DNA from: Isoetes taiwanensis
Taxonomy: Eukaryota; Streptophyta; Lycopodiopsida; Isoetales; Isoetaceae
DNA length: 64,000 nucleotides
Reading direction: 5' to 3'
Assembly: GCA_021234155.1 (NCBI GenBank)
Contig: JAJEKV010000005.1
Coordinates: 6,493,216 to 6,557,215, forward strand
Part shown: piece after piece, positions 33,845 to 43,812 of the stretch
Numbering within the stretch: position 1 is the stretch's first letter
Layout: each line of letters begins with the position of its first letter
Made by a program: the position numbers and the translations under genes
The notes under the pieces: generated by a model
What the model was told of the DNA's origin: nothing
The model's input: only the letters and a program-made list of their open reading frames with translations
The model's database searches: none

Positions 33845-34460
33845 CGACCATGCAAAACGAACCCAGTATGAAAGATTCCCCTAGATTCTTAAGATTCTAC
33901 AAAGATATCTCTGAACTCCCAGAAATTATTCCAAGATTCCTCTAGATTTCCCAAGATTTTATGTGGATTCTCCTAGATTCCATTAGATTCCTCTAGATTC
34001 TCTTAGATTCTATCAAGATTATCCTAGATTCTCAAATATTTTATGAAGATTCCCCCATAGATTCCCTAATATTCTCTTGTGATTCCCTTAGATCCTCAAA
34101 GATTGTCCCAAGATTCCTCTTGATTTTTCAAGATTCTACATAGATTCTTCTAGATACCCTTAGATTCTATAAAGATTCCCCTAAATTCTCCAAGATTCCA
34201 TCAACATTCCCTTAGATTCTCAAAGATTTCATGAAGATTCCTTTAGATTCCCCAAGATTCCTCAAGATTCTATGTATATTTTCCTAGATTTTCTAAGATT
34301 CTATAAAGATTCGCCTGGATTCCTCAATATTCTATGACCATTCACAAAAACTTCCCTAAGATTCCCCTTGATACCCTTCATATTTCCCTATATCCCCTAA
34401 GGTTCCACAAGCGTTCCTCAAGATTCTCATAAGATTCCCGAGATCAAACCACCCCTTTGA
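33845..34460. repeat. Degenerate AGATTC-rich tandem repeat
   Basis: About 600 bp is composed of variable copies of an 8-25 bp motif such as AAGATTCC(C/T)(C/T)TAGATTC. There is no fixed register, so it is an old, slipped minisatellite. No coding potential is visible. Confidence 0.8.
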
Positions 34461-34490
34461 TCCTCAAAGATTCTATCAAGATTTTCTAAG

Positions 34491-34890
34491 CTTCTCTAGT
34501 GCGGTCCCACAACCACGAAACGACAATTTTTTAAGGTTCTCTAGCGCGGGGCCCCACAACCACAAAAAAGGACAAATCTTAAATTTTTTAACAAAGGTAG
34601 AAAACAGAACTCTATAAAGTTGCCTTTTGGATACAATCCCATAATCCCATGTAGATGTCTCTATTAATTTGCATATTGAGCATAACATCCATGTTGTGAT
34701 TGAAGTGCACAAAGATGCCATTCTAAATGTTCTCCTACCAAGGGGAAAATATTATTTCGTGCATAAAGACCATTCTAAATGTTCTCGTACCAAGGGGACC
34801 ATATTAATTATTTCATTTATTTAATCAATTCTATTATTGAAGTGTACAAAAAAAGCCATTGTAAATGTTCTCAAATAGTTTACCAAAAGA
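34491..34890. repeat. Imperfect tandem duplications
   Basis: TTCTCTAGYGCGG-CCCACAACCAC occurs at about 34491 and 34535. A segment with CCATTCTAAATGTTCTC followed by TACCAAGGGG occurs at about 34710 and 34770, with a third weaker copy at 34850. These look like local duplications in non-coding DNA. Confidence 0.6.
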
Positions 34891-35379
34891 AAAATATATT
34901 TCCTCTATTGCATTTGGGAGTAAGTACCAAGGTAGTTTTGAGCTGCAATTGCCTCAGAATTTTTAACATCCAAACCTTGCACGTTGTTATACTAGAACAA
35001 TAATAACATGGCAGACTATAGAAACGAGTAAGCAACCTTTGCTAGAAAGAACCAGATATACCTGAATTTTGTCCAAATCTCCTTAGCTGAGCTTGATGGG
35101 AAAAATGGCCAGCAATTCCATATTAGGTCAATGCAGGCTCCTAAATGTCGGTATGATGTATATAGGCCAACGTACGAACGATGTCTGTTACGTCAAATAA
35201 TAGAAAATTTATAGTTAAACATATCTTGAAGGCACTCCATTGTGTCTTGAATGCACCTCAAAGAAACTTTAATATATCTACCTCATGTAGCCCACTTAGT
35301 CTGCACAAAATGTCAAGAATAGCTGTCAATGAATAATCGTGAGAGAATACAGAAGTTTAATAGGTTCTTGGACTTTCTA

Positions 35380-35462
35380 TAAGTTTGCTGCGCTCCTTAT
35401 GGGTCCCATAGGCCGATTGGCCTCAGTGGACGATAAAAAATCATTCTCATTCTCATTCTCTT
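35380..35462 (+). repeat. Short interspersed element with (CATTCT)n tail
   Basis: The 3' end GGGTCCCATAGGCCGATTGG ... GTGGACGATAAAAA matches that at 28990-29070 and is again followed by short CATTCT repeats. Confidence 0.6.
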
Positions 35463-35949
35463 GAAATAACTGACAGCATGCATTGTTCAAAGAATTTAAC
35501 CATAAGATGTCGATAATGTCTATATCATTGGTGAAAATCTATCACTAGTTGTACTTAGTGTGGAGGCCATATCTCTCTTATGTGTCTCTTTTATCTTTTC
35601 AAAATTAGAAATGCAACATAGAGTTCAAGGCAGTATCAGCTGACCTGCACAAAGACGCTGCTACAATTTTCTAAAAGTATGTCCAGTCCTAATTTTACAA
35701 CCTCCTGCAGATCTTGTATATCGATCTCACTTTTCACACCAACAAGCCTGCAGAATGAGAGCATTAGTAAGCATGCACTTGACGAAGGAAGCAATGTTCC
35801 TAGCCAGTTAGTTCTCTCTGGATCCACACAATGGACAAACTACCCACAAAATGATTACATTCGGAAAACAAAAAACAGAAAGGGAATGAGAAAAGCTATG
35901 TTTTCTGCAGTAGAGTATGATGCCTGGCTCTTTGCAGTGGCACTAGTCA

Positions 35950-36095
35950 GTGCATAGTATACAGATCACCAGAAACAGCTATCAAAGGAAGGATGCCAAG
36001 AGTTGCTAAGTTTAGCCTCCACTCTGACACGAAAGCAACTATGAATCCTCCAATAAATGTTGATAAAAAATGTAGAAAGAGACCCATCTGACAAA
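35950..36095 (-). pseudogene. ABCB-type transporter exon fragment
   Basis: The minus strand reads FLHFLSTFIGGFIVAFVSEW then LATLGILPLIAVSGDLYTM. This matches the third/fourth transmembrane region of plant ABCB (MDR/P-glycoprotein) transporters, where xxFxxGFxxxFxxxWxLxLxxLxxxPLIAxxGxxY is conserved. A stop follows directly, and no other exon of the gene is recognisable nearby, so this is an isolated fragment. Confidence 0.65.
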
Positions 36096-36229
36096 ACACC
36101 AGCACAGTCAGCTGGAAAGTTTGGCACAGGTAGAGCTGCACATTGGCCACTAAATACACATGTGATTCATGAAGCAGAGAATGACCGAAAACATAGCCTT
36201 GTAATCTGGTCATCTTCAATAACCTATCA

Positions 36230-37750
36230 CTAACCTTGAGCCTAATTCTTGGAGCCTTTGTTGAGAAAAGCTAGCTCGAGGAGAAGAGCTGCAAGTTGGT
36301 TGGATGGATGTTTTTCTTTTGCAATTACTTTGCTATGGTTTGGTCTAAGACCCGGTTGGGTGGTGAGCTCTTTCTTTTTTAAAGCTTAGGCCTTTAAACT
36401 AGTTTTGGTGAACTAGTTAAAACTTTAGGGTCATCGGTATAATCTAATATTTATTTCTTTGATATCATCACTTCATTTAGAAGTCTTTTACTTTAGAAGT
36501 CTTTTACTTGGTTTTGAATATAGAGTACTATCTTTCTTCTTAAAAGACGCTAACATGGTTTTGTTGGATTATGGCTTGAATGGATTTAACTTCCTCTAAA
36601 CTATAAGCCTAATGGATAATGTTTTTGTGGACTTGTTAAGTCTAGATTGGGATCATTGGTGAATATCAATGTGTGATATTTTTTTCTTAGACCATTATGT
36701 ATTCCATGAAAATAAGCTTAGTGTATTTTATACACTGTGGTATTTTAGTTTTAGGGTTTTCATCCCAAGAGTAGAGATTTGATCTCAAAAGGAATATTCA
36801 AGGGTGATACCTAAGGGCAACCCATTGTTGAACAAGCACCAATAACAAAAAAATGTCAATCCTCCTCAAAGTCTTCTTGCTTAAATCCTCTTTCATCTTG
36901 ATCTTCTTCATTCTCATGTTTAAATGTGTTTCTATCCCACTCCAATGGAGAAATCATCCTCTTTATAAAGCCATTGCTGCACGGATGGAAACAAAATGGA
37001 TGCAAGGCTTTCATGGCACATATGGTGGCTATGATAGCTTTTCCCTGCACAAATTTAGTTTTTCTATAATGAAATATTGGGACTTGCAACCTCTGCGCTG
37101 AACTATTGAAGAAGGATATCAGGACTTGTTCGAGTTTGTATTGTCATTTGTAAGCCTCTGACGCTGGTTCCAACACTCATATCTATAATTTTTTCCAACC
37201 CATTCTGGGAATAATTAATTTGACAGCTATCGCTGCATAAGCCATGGCATGGACATACATTATACTCATTTTGCATACACAAAAAGATCCTGCTGATTTT
37301 GTCTGTTCTCATCCCACGCTGACAGGATCCCTTGAAGATCATTATCACAAATTCCTACCAGCATGGTACTTCTTCCATTGGTCTAGTATTTGAATCTCAC
37401 AAAAATTTACATTTTGCAAATCACCATGCCATTATGTTTGCCATGTAAAATGAGCCTGGAAAGCAGTTGAGATGCAAAATTCAGGATCCTCTGTATATTT
37501 GCATCCCCACCAAAAACTATCCATTTTATTCTATTGTGCTTCATCAATATTTGCAAGACCTCTTAGAGCAAATGTATAACAAAGAAGCAGAGATCTTAGA
37601 TCATTATTCCTTTTCCAATCACCTGTAGTGTACAAATCAAAAAATCCTTTAATGGTCCCCAATCTGAATAAATGAATGTGTCGAAATGTGAACTGTGTTA
37701 TAACAATAAAAGGCACCTTCATTCCCACATTTGCAGCCCATCGGCCTCCA
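36230..37750. other. No gene recognised
   Basis: AT-rich spacer. A small duplication (AGAAGTCTTTTACTT twice at 36480-36510) is visible. The ORF at 36853-37101 has two hydrophobic stretches but no known family features. Confidence 0.45.
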
Positions 37751-37754
37751 CGGT

Positions 37755-39087
37755 TGCTACAATCCAAATAACGACAAGACCGTGCAACGCCACAATACCT
37801 ATGACCACATTCTCATGATCCACAAATGAGCAAGAATGAAAACTGGTGATGGCGGAGATTCCATCTTTTGCATGGCATCAACGGCCATTGCATTTTCTCG
37901 GATTGAACGTGGCAACCTTGTGAGTGGTTAGGATTAGGATCACCGCGCATTTTGTAATGATTGGCCATTAAATTTCAAAACTATCTTACCTTTTACACCT
38001 TTCTCCAACCTCATCAACTTGAAAATCTCCTCCCCTTAGATTCAAGAGCACGCCTAAGATCACCATCTGTAAATGTTCCAAGAAGGCGTTTGTCTTTGTC
38101 CACAACTATAAGACAACCACATCCTTTCAAACCCCGAGCTCCACGAGCTTATCCATAATAAAGTCATTCTCTTTGCGGATAGGTACTTCTTCTTTCTTTT
38201 TCATGACATCCCCGAACCTGCAAAATATATTTCTTACTTGATCACGGCGTCCCACAGTTCTAATAAAATTCTTGGTACTTTTACGATTACTCTAGTAAGA
38301 GACAACGGTTCACGATAACTATGACATCATATTATTTAAATCAACATGTACGTAACATTTCTTTGCTAGAATGTATCCACCAATTCATTTTTCTAGTCTA
38401 AACAAGGAAAAAAAATTAGATACTAGCTTGCATCAAAGTTGTAAATTTATATGCTCTTAAGTAACACAATTAGGCACTTTCAAACCAGCTGGAAAAGGAA
38501 ATGGACTAACCACTCAAGATAAAGGCGTCTACCGATCCGTCCTGGCGGGTGGTTCAATGCATATTCTTCTTTGGTTAAGTTCTTGGCTTGCATAAGAGCA
38601 ATTGCAACAATGTCTCCAAACAAAGATCCGGATGGCGATAGATGTGGTAGGGGCAAGGTCAAAGGGGCAAAGTTCACGTTCAAGGGGCAGATATACATGC
38701 ATATCACAAACCCTCTTCAAGTGTGAATTGCTGAGGGAGGAACTGCTACAACGTATGCTCCCTTGGCTTTCAAACAAGGAACCAGCCTCAAAAGCTCTTC
38801 TGTTTAGCCGCTCTTGCTAAATAGCACTACGACATCTTTGGGCTTAACAATGCCAATGTCACCATGCAATGCATCAGTTGGGGATAAGTAGACGGATTTA
38901 ATCTAGACACAAATGTTTGGGAGATCTTTTGTGCAATGCAGCCACTTTTTCCTACGCCAGAAAAGAAAATAACGCCGGTGGTCTCCAGACAGAGCTGTAC
39001 AAAGGTCTGCACTTGGGCATAATCTAGGTGTTGGAAAAAGAAATCTAAATACCTTCTTTGCTCCTGAAACAGACATTTTGGAACCAA
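37755..39087 (-). pseudogene. Arabinose-5-phosphate isomerase (KdsD-like) pseudogene
   Basis: KdsD-type isomerases interconvert ribulose-5-phosphate and arabinose-5-phosphate for KDO synthesis, a component of plant pectin RG-II. On the minus strand the SIS domain starts near 39087 (EQRRYLDFFFQHLDYAQVQT, then FFSGVGKSG with KISQTFVS). After a frameshift near 38890 it continues through the HGDIGIV and LFSKSG segments, where a stop follows SKSG. Then come YLPLERELCPFDLAPTTS, another shift, and GDIVAIALMQAKNLTKEEYA, NHPPGRIGRR. An intron-like gap of about 310 bp follows. The CBS region comes next (DVMKKKEEVP; a shift; [15 protein letters not shown]; more shifts), and 37790-37900 gives the second CBS repeat (AMAVDAMQKMESPPSPV). 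Retained intron and at least four disruptions mark it as an unprocessed pseudogene. Confidence 0.85.
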
Positions 39088-39089
39088 GA

Positions 39090-41500
39090 TGTGTTCTTAT
39101 TCTTCATCGGATTGAAGCGCCGATCCCTGCCTTGCCAGTTACCCGGTTGGCTTTAAGAATGAGACGTGGAGTTGCTGACCGAGAGTAGGAGGTTTGGAGC
39201 AGTCACCAGCATATCTTACGAGAGCGAGTCTCCCTACCTTGCAGAATGTGGTCTCAAATGCCTTAACCCACAATGTGGTATTTGTGGGAGTCAAAGCCAG
39301 CTCCAGTACATATGGGTTAGGGCAGCACAAAGGCTCTCATTCATGCTCAAGAGCTTGAAAATCCGACAGCACGGCGGCGATGCAAAAAACCTCACTACAT
39401 GCCGAAATGGTAGACTCAAATATCATTCTGCAATAGAGGTGAATGCCATGTAGTGTCACTTTAACACACTCAATATATGGCAACTAGAGCAAGCACACTA
39501 GGACACACAATAATGCCACTCAATACTTCAGAAACATAATACCACTTAGTACTTACAGACACATAATCATTGTGTTTCTATTCTATTCCATCTCATGTGC
39601 TTCTTTCTTCTGGATACAATTATACTTGGCAGACAGGCGGAATGAAATATTAATATCAGAATTGAACTTGCATGTCTATTCAATTTTCTACATAGGAGTA
39701 GAGAAATGAGTGAAAAGTAATAGGTGACATTGCGCCCATAAAGATTCAATGAAGGTACACATTGTAGAATGGAATTAATTTGGATAGAGATATATGGTGG
39801 TGACCAAGAAGGTATACCCCAGGATTGAGACTGATACATGCTTCATGGTAAGTTTAAAACAAGATCTAATTTGGAAAAATGAGTTCTTGCTGAGTTGTAG
39901 GCAGGGAAATCATCTTGAAAGACTTGTAAGGAGACCAGGACTTTCATATAATTATGAAAAATAAAAAGCATGATCCTTTGCGAGATGAAGAGAGAGTTAG
40001 AAAGACTAAAAAAAAGCCTTGTAGGCGAAGGTGCTCCCAGGTGTTCATGTCCTGCCACTTATTTCAGAACTTGGTCTGTGGATGGTAGATTGAAATGATA
40101 ATGTTCTATGGCAAGAAGCTTTTCCATTATGTTTCATTGCAAGTACGTTAGGGGCCAATAATTCAAAGTCATAAATCAACTTGTAAAATTTGCCGATTTC
40201 AAACGACGTAATCATGATTAAATGGGATTGAACATGCATTGCCATTGCATGCACTGCCATTGCTAGACTGGGTGGGCATCGAGGTGAGAATTGTGAGTTC
40301 TTCTCAATCCTTCTTTATCCTTTGCAAATTTTGGCAGCTCCACACAAAAACATGCCTGTATTTCTGAACATCGCTCTAGCATCTTAAGGCCTATAACAAT
40401 AATGGAGAAAAGTTTTGTTCAAGCCCCATATGCCAATGGTTTGGCAGGTATAGTTTTATGGACTTGCTATTTGTGCCCTATTTTACCACAAAATCATATG
40501 GTGATAGGGTTTACGAGCTATGCGTATATTTTGAAATAAGAGTTTAGGGCTAGCGTGCAACTTTCTTGAGCGCCCATTAGGAACAGATAAGGCTATTGTG
40601 GCAGCCAGACCTTCCTTTGAAGGGACACACTGGCTTGCCTTTTTTGGATGTTATCTGGGAACATTAGCTTACATGCTTGAAGATATGATCTATTCCTTAG
40701 TTTTTTACAATTGTAATGCAAGCTTAGGTCCTTGCTGAATTCTATCTGGCCGCTTTGCCACTTCCGTCTTGGTACTTGGGGCTTTGGGCCTTGATTTCCA
40801 GCTGCCCTGGTATCTTGGGGTTTTGACTCTTGAATTTGAAGCTTTTACCTTTGATTTTTTGGCTCCCTGGTGTTTTAGAGATTTGGCTCTTTAACTTGGA
40901 GCTATGGTGGTTGTGATGATGCCTATACCCTTGCATATGGCCTTGCCTAGTTCGTATTTGCTCTCAGATGTGTTGCTTTGTTTTGTTGTTGAATTCTATA
41001 TTGATGCCATCAAGAGGAGATTCCTAGGCCTTAGCCCCTTCTTCTTCATCTGATCATTAGGGCGGATTTGGGGTCTCAAAATGGCTCATATCTTGGGCTA
41101 AAGATTTTCACGTCAGATTCGCCACGACCAATCAGGTTTGTGCCTCTTTTACGAAAGTCAGTATTAGTTGGCAGGTAGAAGAATGAGCAGGCATACTTGG
41201 CATCCACATGGCGTATTTTCATAGGGGATGCCTGCGCTTTTGTTGCAACCATATTAATGGCTCGTATTTTTCGGGAATCACTTCGCCGCCCAAAATAATG
41301 GTGACTTTGACCGCCGACTGTCAGCGTCACCAACTCCCTTGTCAAATTTTGGTGCCAAACTTCTGTACTGTCACTCCGGCGCCTCTATGTGCATCCTCTC
41401 CACTTTCACTCCTCATCTGCAATCCATGTCTCCTATAATTTCTGTGTTCTTGCCTCATTTACAAAACTCCCAAGGTGAAGAAGTGGGAGGTTTTGTCTCA
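39090..41500. other. No gene recognised; one Lys/Pro-rich repeat ORF
   Basis: 40742-40936 (minus) encodes a short protein-like repeat (KSQISKTPGS, KSQNPKIPGQ, KAQSPKYQDG), reflecting a degenerate DNA tandem repeat of about 55-60 bp. Nothing else stands out. Confidence 0.45.
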
Positions 41501-41802
41501 ATAGGTTCGTGGGTGAGTATGCTGTGAGCATAGAGTTAAGCGACAAAGGCGATCAGACGTGCGGACACATTGGATAGGTAGGATAAAAGAGTTCAAGTTG
41601 AATTCTAGTGGCCGGAAAGTGGAAAGTATAACAATACGACATGCATATACCCCTTCTGATATGGACAAAGAGCTAATCTCCACGAAAAACAGCTTCCCAA
41701 ATTGCCCTCAAATGGTAACCACCTTAATCGGATCACATATACAAGTTCCTTTTACTGGAATTATTAAATCCAATACCGATTCGGTTTATCCCACACGGGC
41801 AT

Positions 41803-41845
41803 CCTACGAACCACGGTGTCGGGGATTCGAATCCCTCCTCGCCCA
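41803..41845 (+). pseudogene. 3' half of plastid-type tRNA-Arg(ACG)
   Basis: The sequence CCTACGAACCACGGTGTCGG then GGATTCGAATCCCTCCTCGCCCA matches the anticodon loop (ACG), variable loop, T-arm and 3' acceptor strand of plastid trnR-ACG. The 5' half is absent: the bases before CTACGAA do not pair with CCACG. It is therefore a broken tRNA, presumably from plastid DNA inserted into the nucleus. It overlaps the antisense end of the H3-like frame. Confidence 0.75.
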
Positions 41846-42617
41846 TAACGGTTCTCTACCCGGTAGGTAGGGAAGCAGGCAGCGGCGTATCTTTGTGATA
41901 TTCTTGACGGCGCCCCGTGCAAGTGTAATTGTTTCGCAACTTACCATACCGAACAAACCGACATCAACTGCTTCCGAAGCTATTTGAAGAGCATTTAAGG
42001 CAGTTGCTTGAATTCTGTAACTAGTATGATGTATCGCACCACACTCTTGCAGAATCTCTTTCATGAGCCTCGCAAATGGGAGCCGCAGAATGACCATCTC
42101 AGTGCTCTTCTGATACTTCTTAATCTCGCGAAGCGCTTTAATGCCAGGCTTCGTCTTCCGCTTCCGGCCACTACCCTCACCCACCTCAGCCATTTGCAGG
42201 TTGTTGTTCGGCCGACTCTTCCGGCCGTCTCCTTACATTTCTGGTCGCCTTCCCCTTTCTGGCGTTGGGCCTCCTCCTTTGATTTGAAGGTTCTGGCGCA
42301 TCCACAGAAGGAGCAGGAAGAGCAAGAAGAGGCGGCTGCCCAATAATTAATCCGGCGTCATATTCTATTCGGCGATCTCTCACATTTTCATCCTTCGTCT
42401 CCGAACTGGAGTGCACCTCCCTACTTACTGCCGAGCTGCTTCTCCCACCGTCTGTCATACGGAGTTCTTTTCCGCAGCTTCTGTTAGGCATGGTCGGAGG
42501 CGGAGAATCTCTATCAGATACTTCAGATTCAGATGTGGATGAAGGAGGCGGACTAATGTAATCACCTGGCCTTACACCACCTGGATGGATCCTTGCGGTT
42601 TGCTTAGTTCTAGCCAT
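41846..42617 (-). pseudogene. Divergent histone H3-like (CENH3-like) gene
   Basis: The ATG is at 42617. The first residues, MARTKQTAR, equal the canonical H3 tail up to R8. Then IHPGG replaces K9-S10-T11, and about 130 residues of Ser/Pro-, acidic- and Arg-rich linker follow (to 42186). In the next frame, overlapping by 8 nt (start 42193), comes a basic stretch and the histone fold: KPGIKALREIKKYQKSTEM, LPFARLMKEI, then ALNALQIASEAVDVGLF. PFARL and a loop 1 about four residues longer than in canonical H3 are CENH3-like. The last helix is degenerate (KNITKIRR). The two parts need a frameshift or a very short intron; a GTAAGG donor lies at about 42229, but no good acceptor is visible. The frame runs into the antisense of the plastid tRNA fragment, so the natural C-terminus is lost or altered. 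CENH3 marks centromeres; whether this copy is expressed is unknown. Confidence 0.6.
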
Positions 42618-42724
42618 GGCTTCTCAGCGGATGGCGCTTTATACTACGAACATTGACAAAAATAGACAACTGGCAAGAGATAAATAGGAAAAAACAGAAG
42701 TTAAAAGGTAACTTTTTTAAATAA

Positions 42725-42790
42725 TTGTACGGAACCCTAAAAAAATATCGGACAAAATACGAAACCCTAAAAAAACATCGGACAAAAACA
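42725..42790. promoter_or_regulatory. Duplicated telo-box-like element upstream of the H3-like gene
   Basis: GGAACCCTAAAAAAATATCG and GAAACCCTAAAAAAACATCG, each followed by GACAAAA, lie in tandem 110-170 bp before the H3-like start codon. AAACCCTAA is the plant telo-box found in promoters of translation and histone genes. Position and sequence fit, but activity is inferred. Confidence 0.45.
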
Positions 42791-42816
42791 CAAATAAAAA
42801 ACCGAGATTCAAAGCG

Positions 42817-43365
42817 CTAGGCGATAGACAATTTCTTGTTGATCGCGAACTCACTAAACTTTACATTTCCCTCTTGCCTGTAGCCAACCCTAATGCCATC
42901 AATGAAATAATGGAAGTCGTTACCAATCTCCTCTGTCTCCATTAGCACTCTTCGCTCTGATAATGGCCATTCGATTTCCATGGTGGCTGTATAAATGACT
43001 TCCTCCCCTCACCATACTCGAATATCTACCGCATTGGAGTCTCTGCTATGGTCCTCAAACGGCTCCCAAAAAGCTGTGCAGCCTCTTTTTTTCTGTTTCC
43101 TTCGTTCTAGTTGACAATTAACATATAAATATTGTTTTGGAAGAAAGTATCTGAACTTAAAGGAGGACTTAACTACACGGCACTCTGTTAGTTGACCAGA
43201 TGATTCGTGGAATCGAACATCCCAGGTCGGAACAAAAAATAAGCCATCCACAAAATCGGCAGGGGGGAGAAAGCACGTATTCGAAGACTCGGTCTGTTCG
43301 AGGACTCGCAGCTTGCAGCAATACATGCCAAGCAGGTGACTGTCATGCCCAAGGACATGCGCCTG
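42817..43365 (-). pseudogene. Unknown ORF X, broken by stops
   Basis: From 43326 the minus strand is open for 105 codons ([11 protein letters not shown] ... [20 protein letters not shown] ... DIRVW). After a TGA at 43011-43009 it continues in the same frame to a TAG at 42819-42817 (TATMEIEWPLSERRVLMETE, then FIDGIRVGYRQEG). Upstream, the frame also runs through a TAA (GHDSHLLGM follows). Long continuity across single stops suggests a genuine coding sequence decayed by point mutation. The residues look like a beta-rich globular domain, but I recognise no family. It lies between the H3-like gene and hairpin HP1. Confidence 0.4.
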
Positions 43366-43598
43366 ATCTTACGCATAAGGGATCCTGAGTACTATGGTCA
43401 AAATTTTATGGCTGAATACAACAATAAGAAAGACCTCCCAGAAAAAAGGTCGTGAACTGCCTTTGTGTTTTTTTCATATGTATAATATTCTTTAATGTAA
43501 TGGCTTTCCTTATAAGCTTCATCTCTTAGTCCATTTCTTTCTTAGAAGCCTAGGTTCGCACTTTGTATTTTTATTTTTTTTTAAGGTTATACATGAGG

Positions 43599-43664
43599 AT
43601 CACACGATGCGCAGCAAGCATTGTGTTTTTTTTTTGCACATACCAGTTTTCGCGTCGTGTGATC
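43599..43664. repeat. Boundary hairpin HP1
   Basis: Left arm GATCACACGATGCGC and right arm CGCGTCGTGTGATC pair across a T-rich loop. It lies 149 bp before the ATG of ORF A and directly before the telomere-like array. It is the first of eight hairpins with the same arms (consensus GATCACACGACGCGAA). Confidence 0.85.
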
Positions 43665-43665
43665 C

Positions 43666-43685
43666 AACCCTAACCCTAACCCTAA
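43666..43685. promoter_or_regulatory. Three telomere-type repeats (CCCTAA)
   Basis: AACCCTAACCCTAACCCTAA sits immediately after hairpin HP1 and about 130 bp upstream of ORF A. It may act as a telo-box promoter element or be an interstitial telomeric repeat left at a break-repair junction. Confidence 0.7.
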
Positions 43686-43812
43686 AATGTACGGACAAAT
43701 CTCCCCACAACGGCTGTGTCCCCTTTCATAATCGACAACGGCTACTTGAGTTCAGAAGTGACAGCGCCTTACCGCTCCTAAACATCTTCTTGCATTCGTC
43801 GTCTGCTTCGCC

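Noticed and set aside
41804-41850. C-terminal residues WARRDSNPRH in the H3-like frame
   Set aside because: They are the antisense translation of the tRNA-Arg T-arm, a well-known artefact, not part of a protein.
42150-42229. Splicing joining the H3-like tail and fold through a GTAAGG donor
   Set aside because: The candidate introns are only 52-61 nt, GC-rich and lack a pyrimidine tract; a frameshift is at least as likely.
43200-43455. Plus-strand [23 protein letters not shown] and flanking frames
   Set aside because: It overlaps the more extensive minus-strand ORF X and is short; kept only as an alternative reading.
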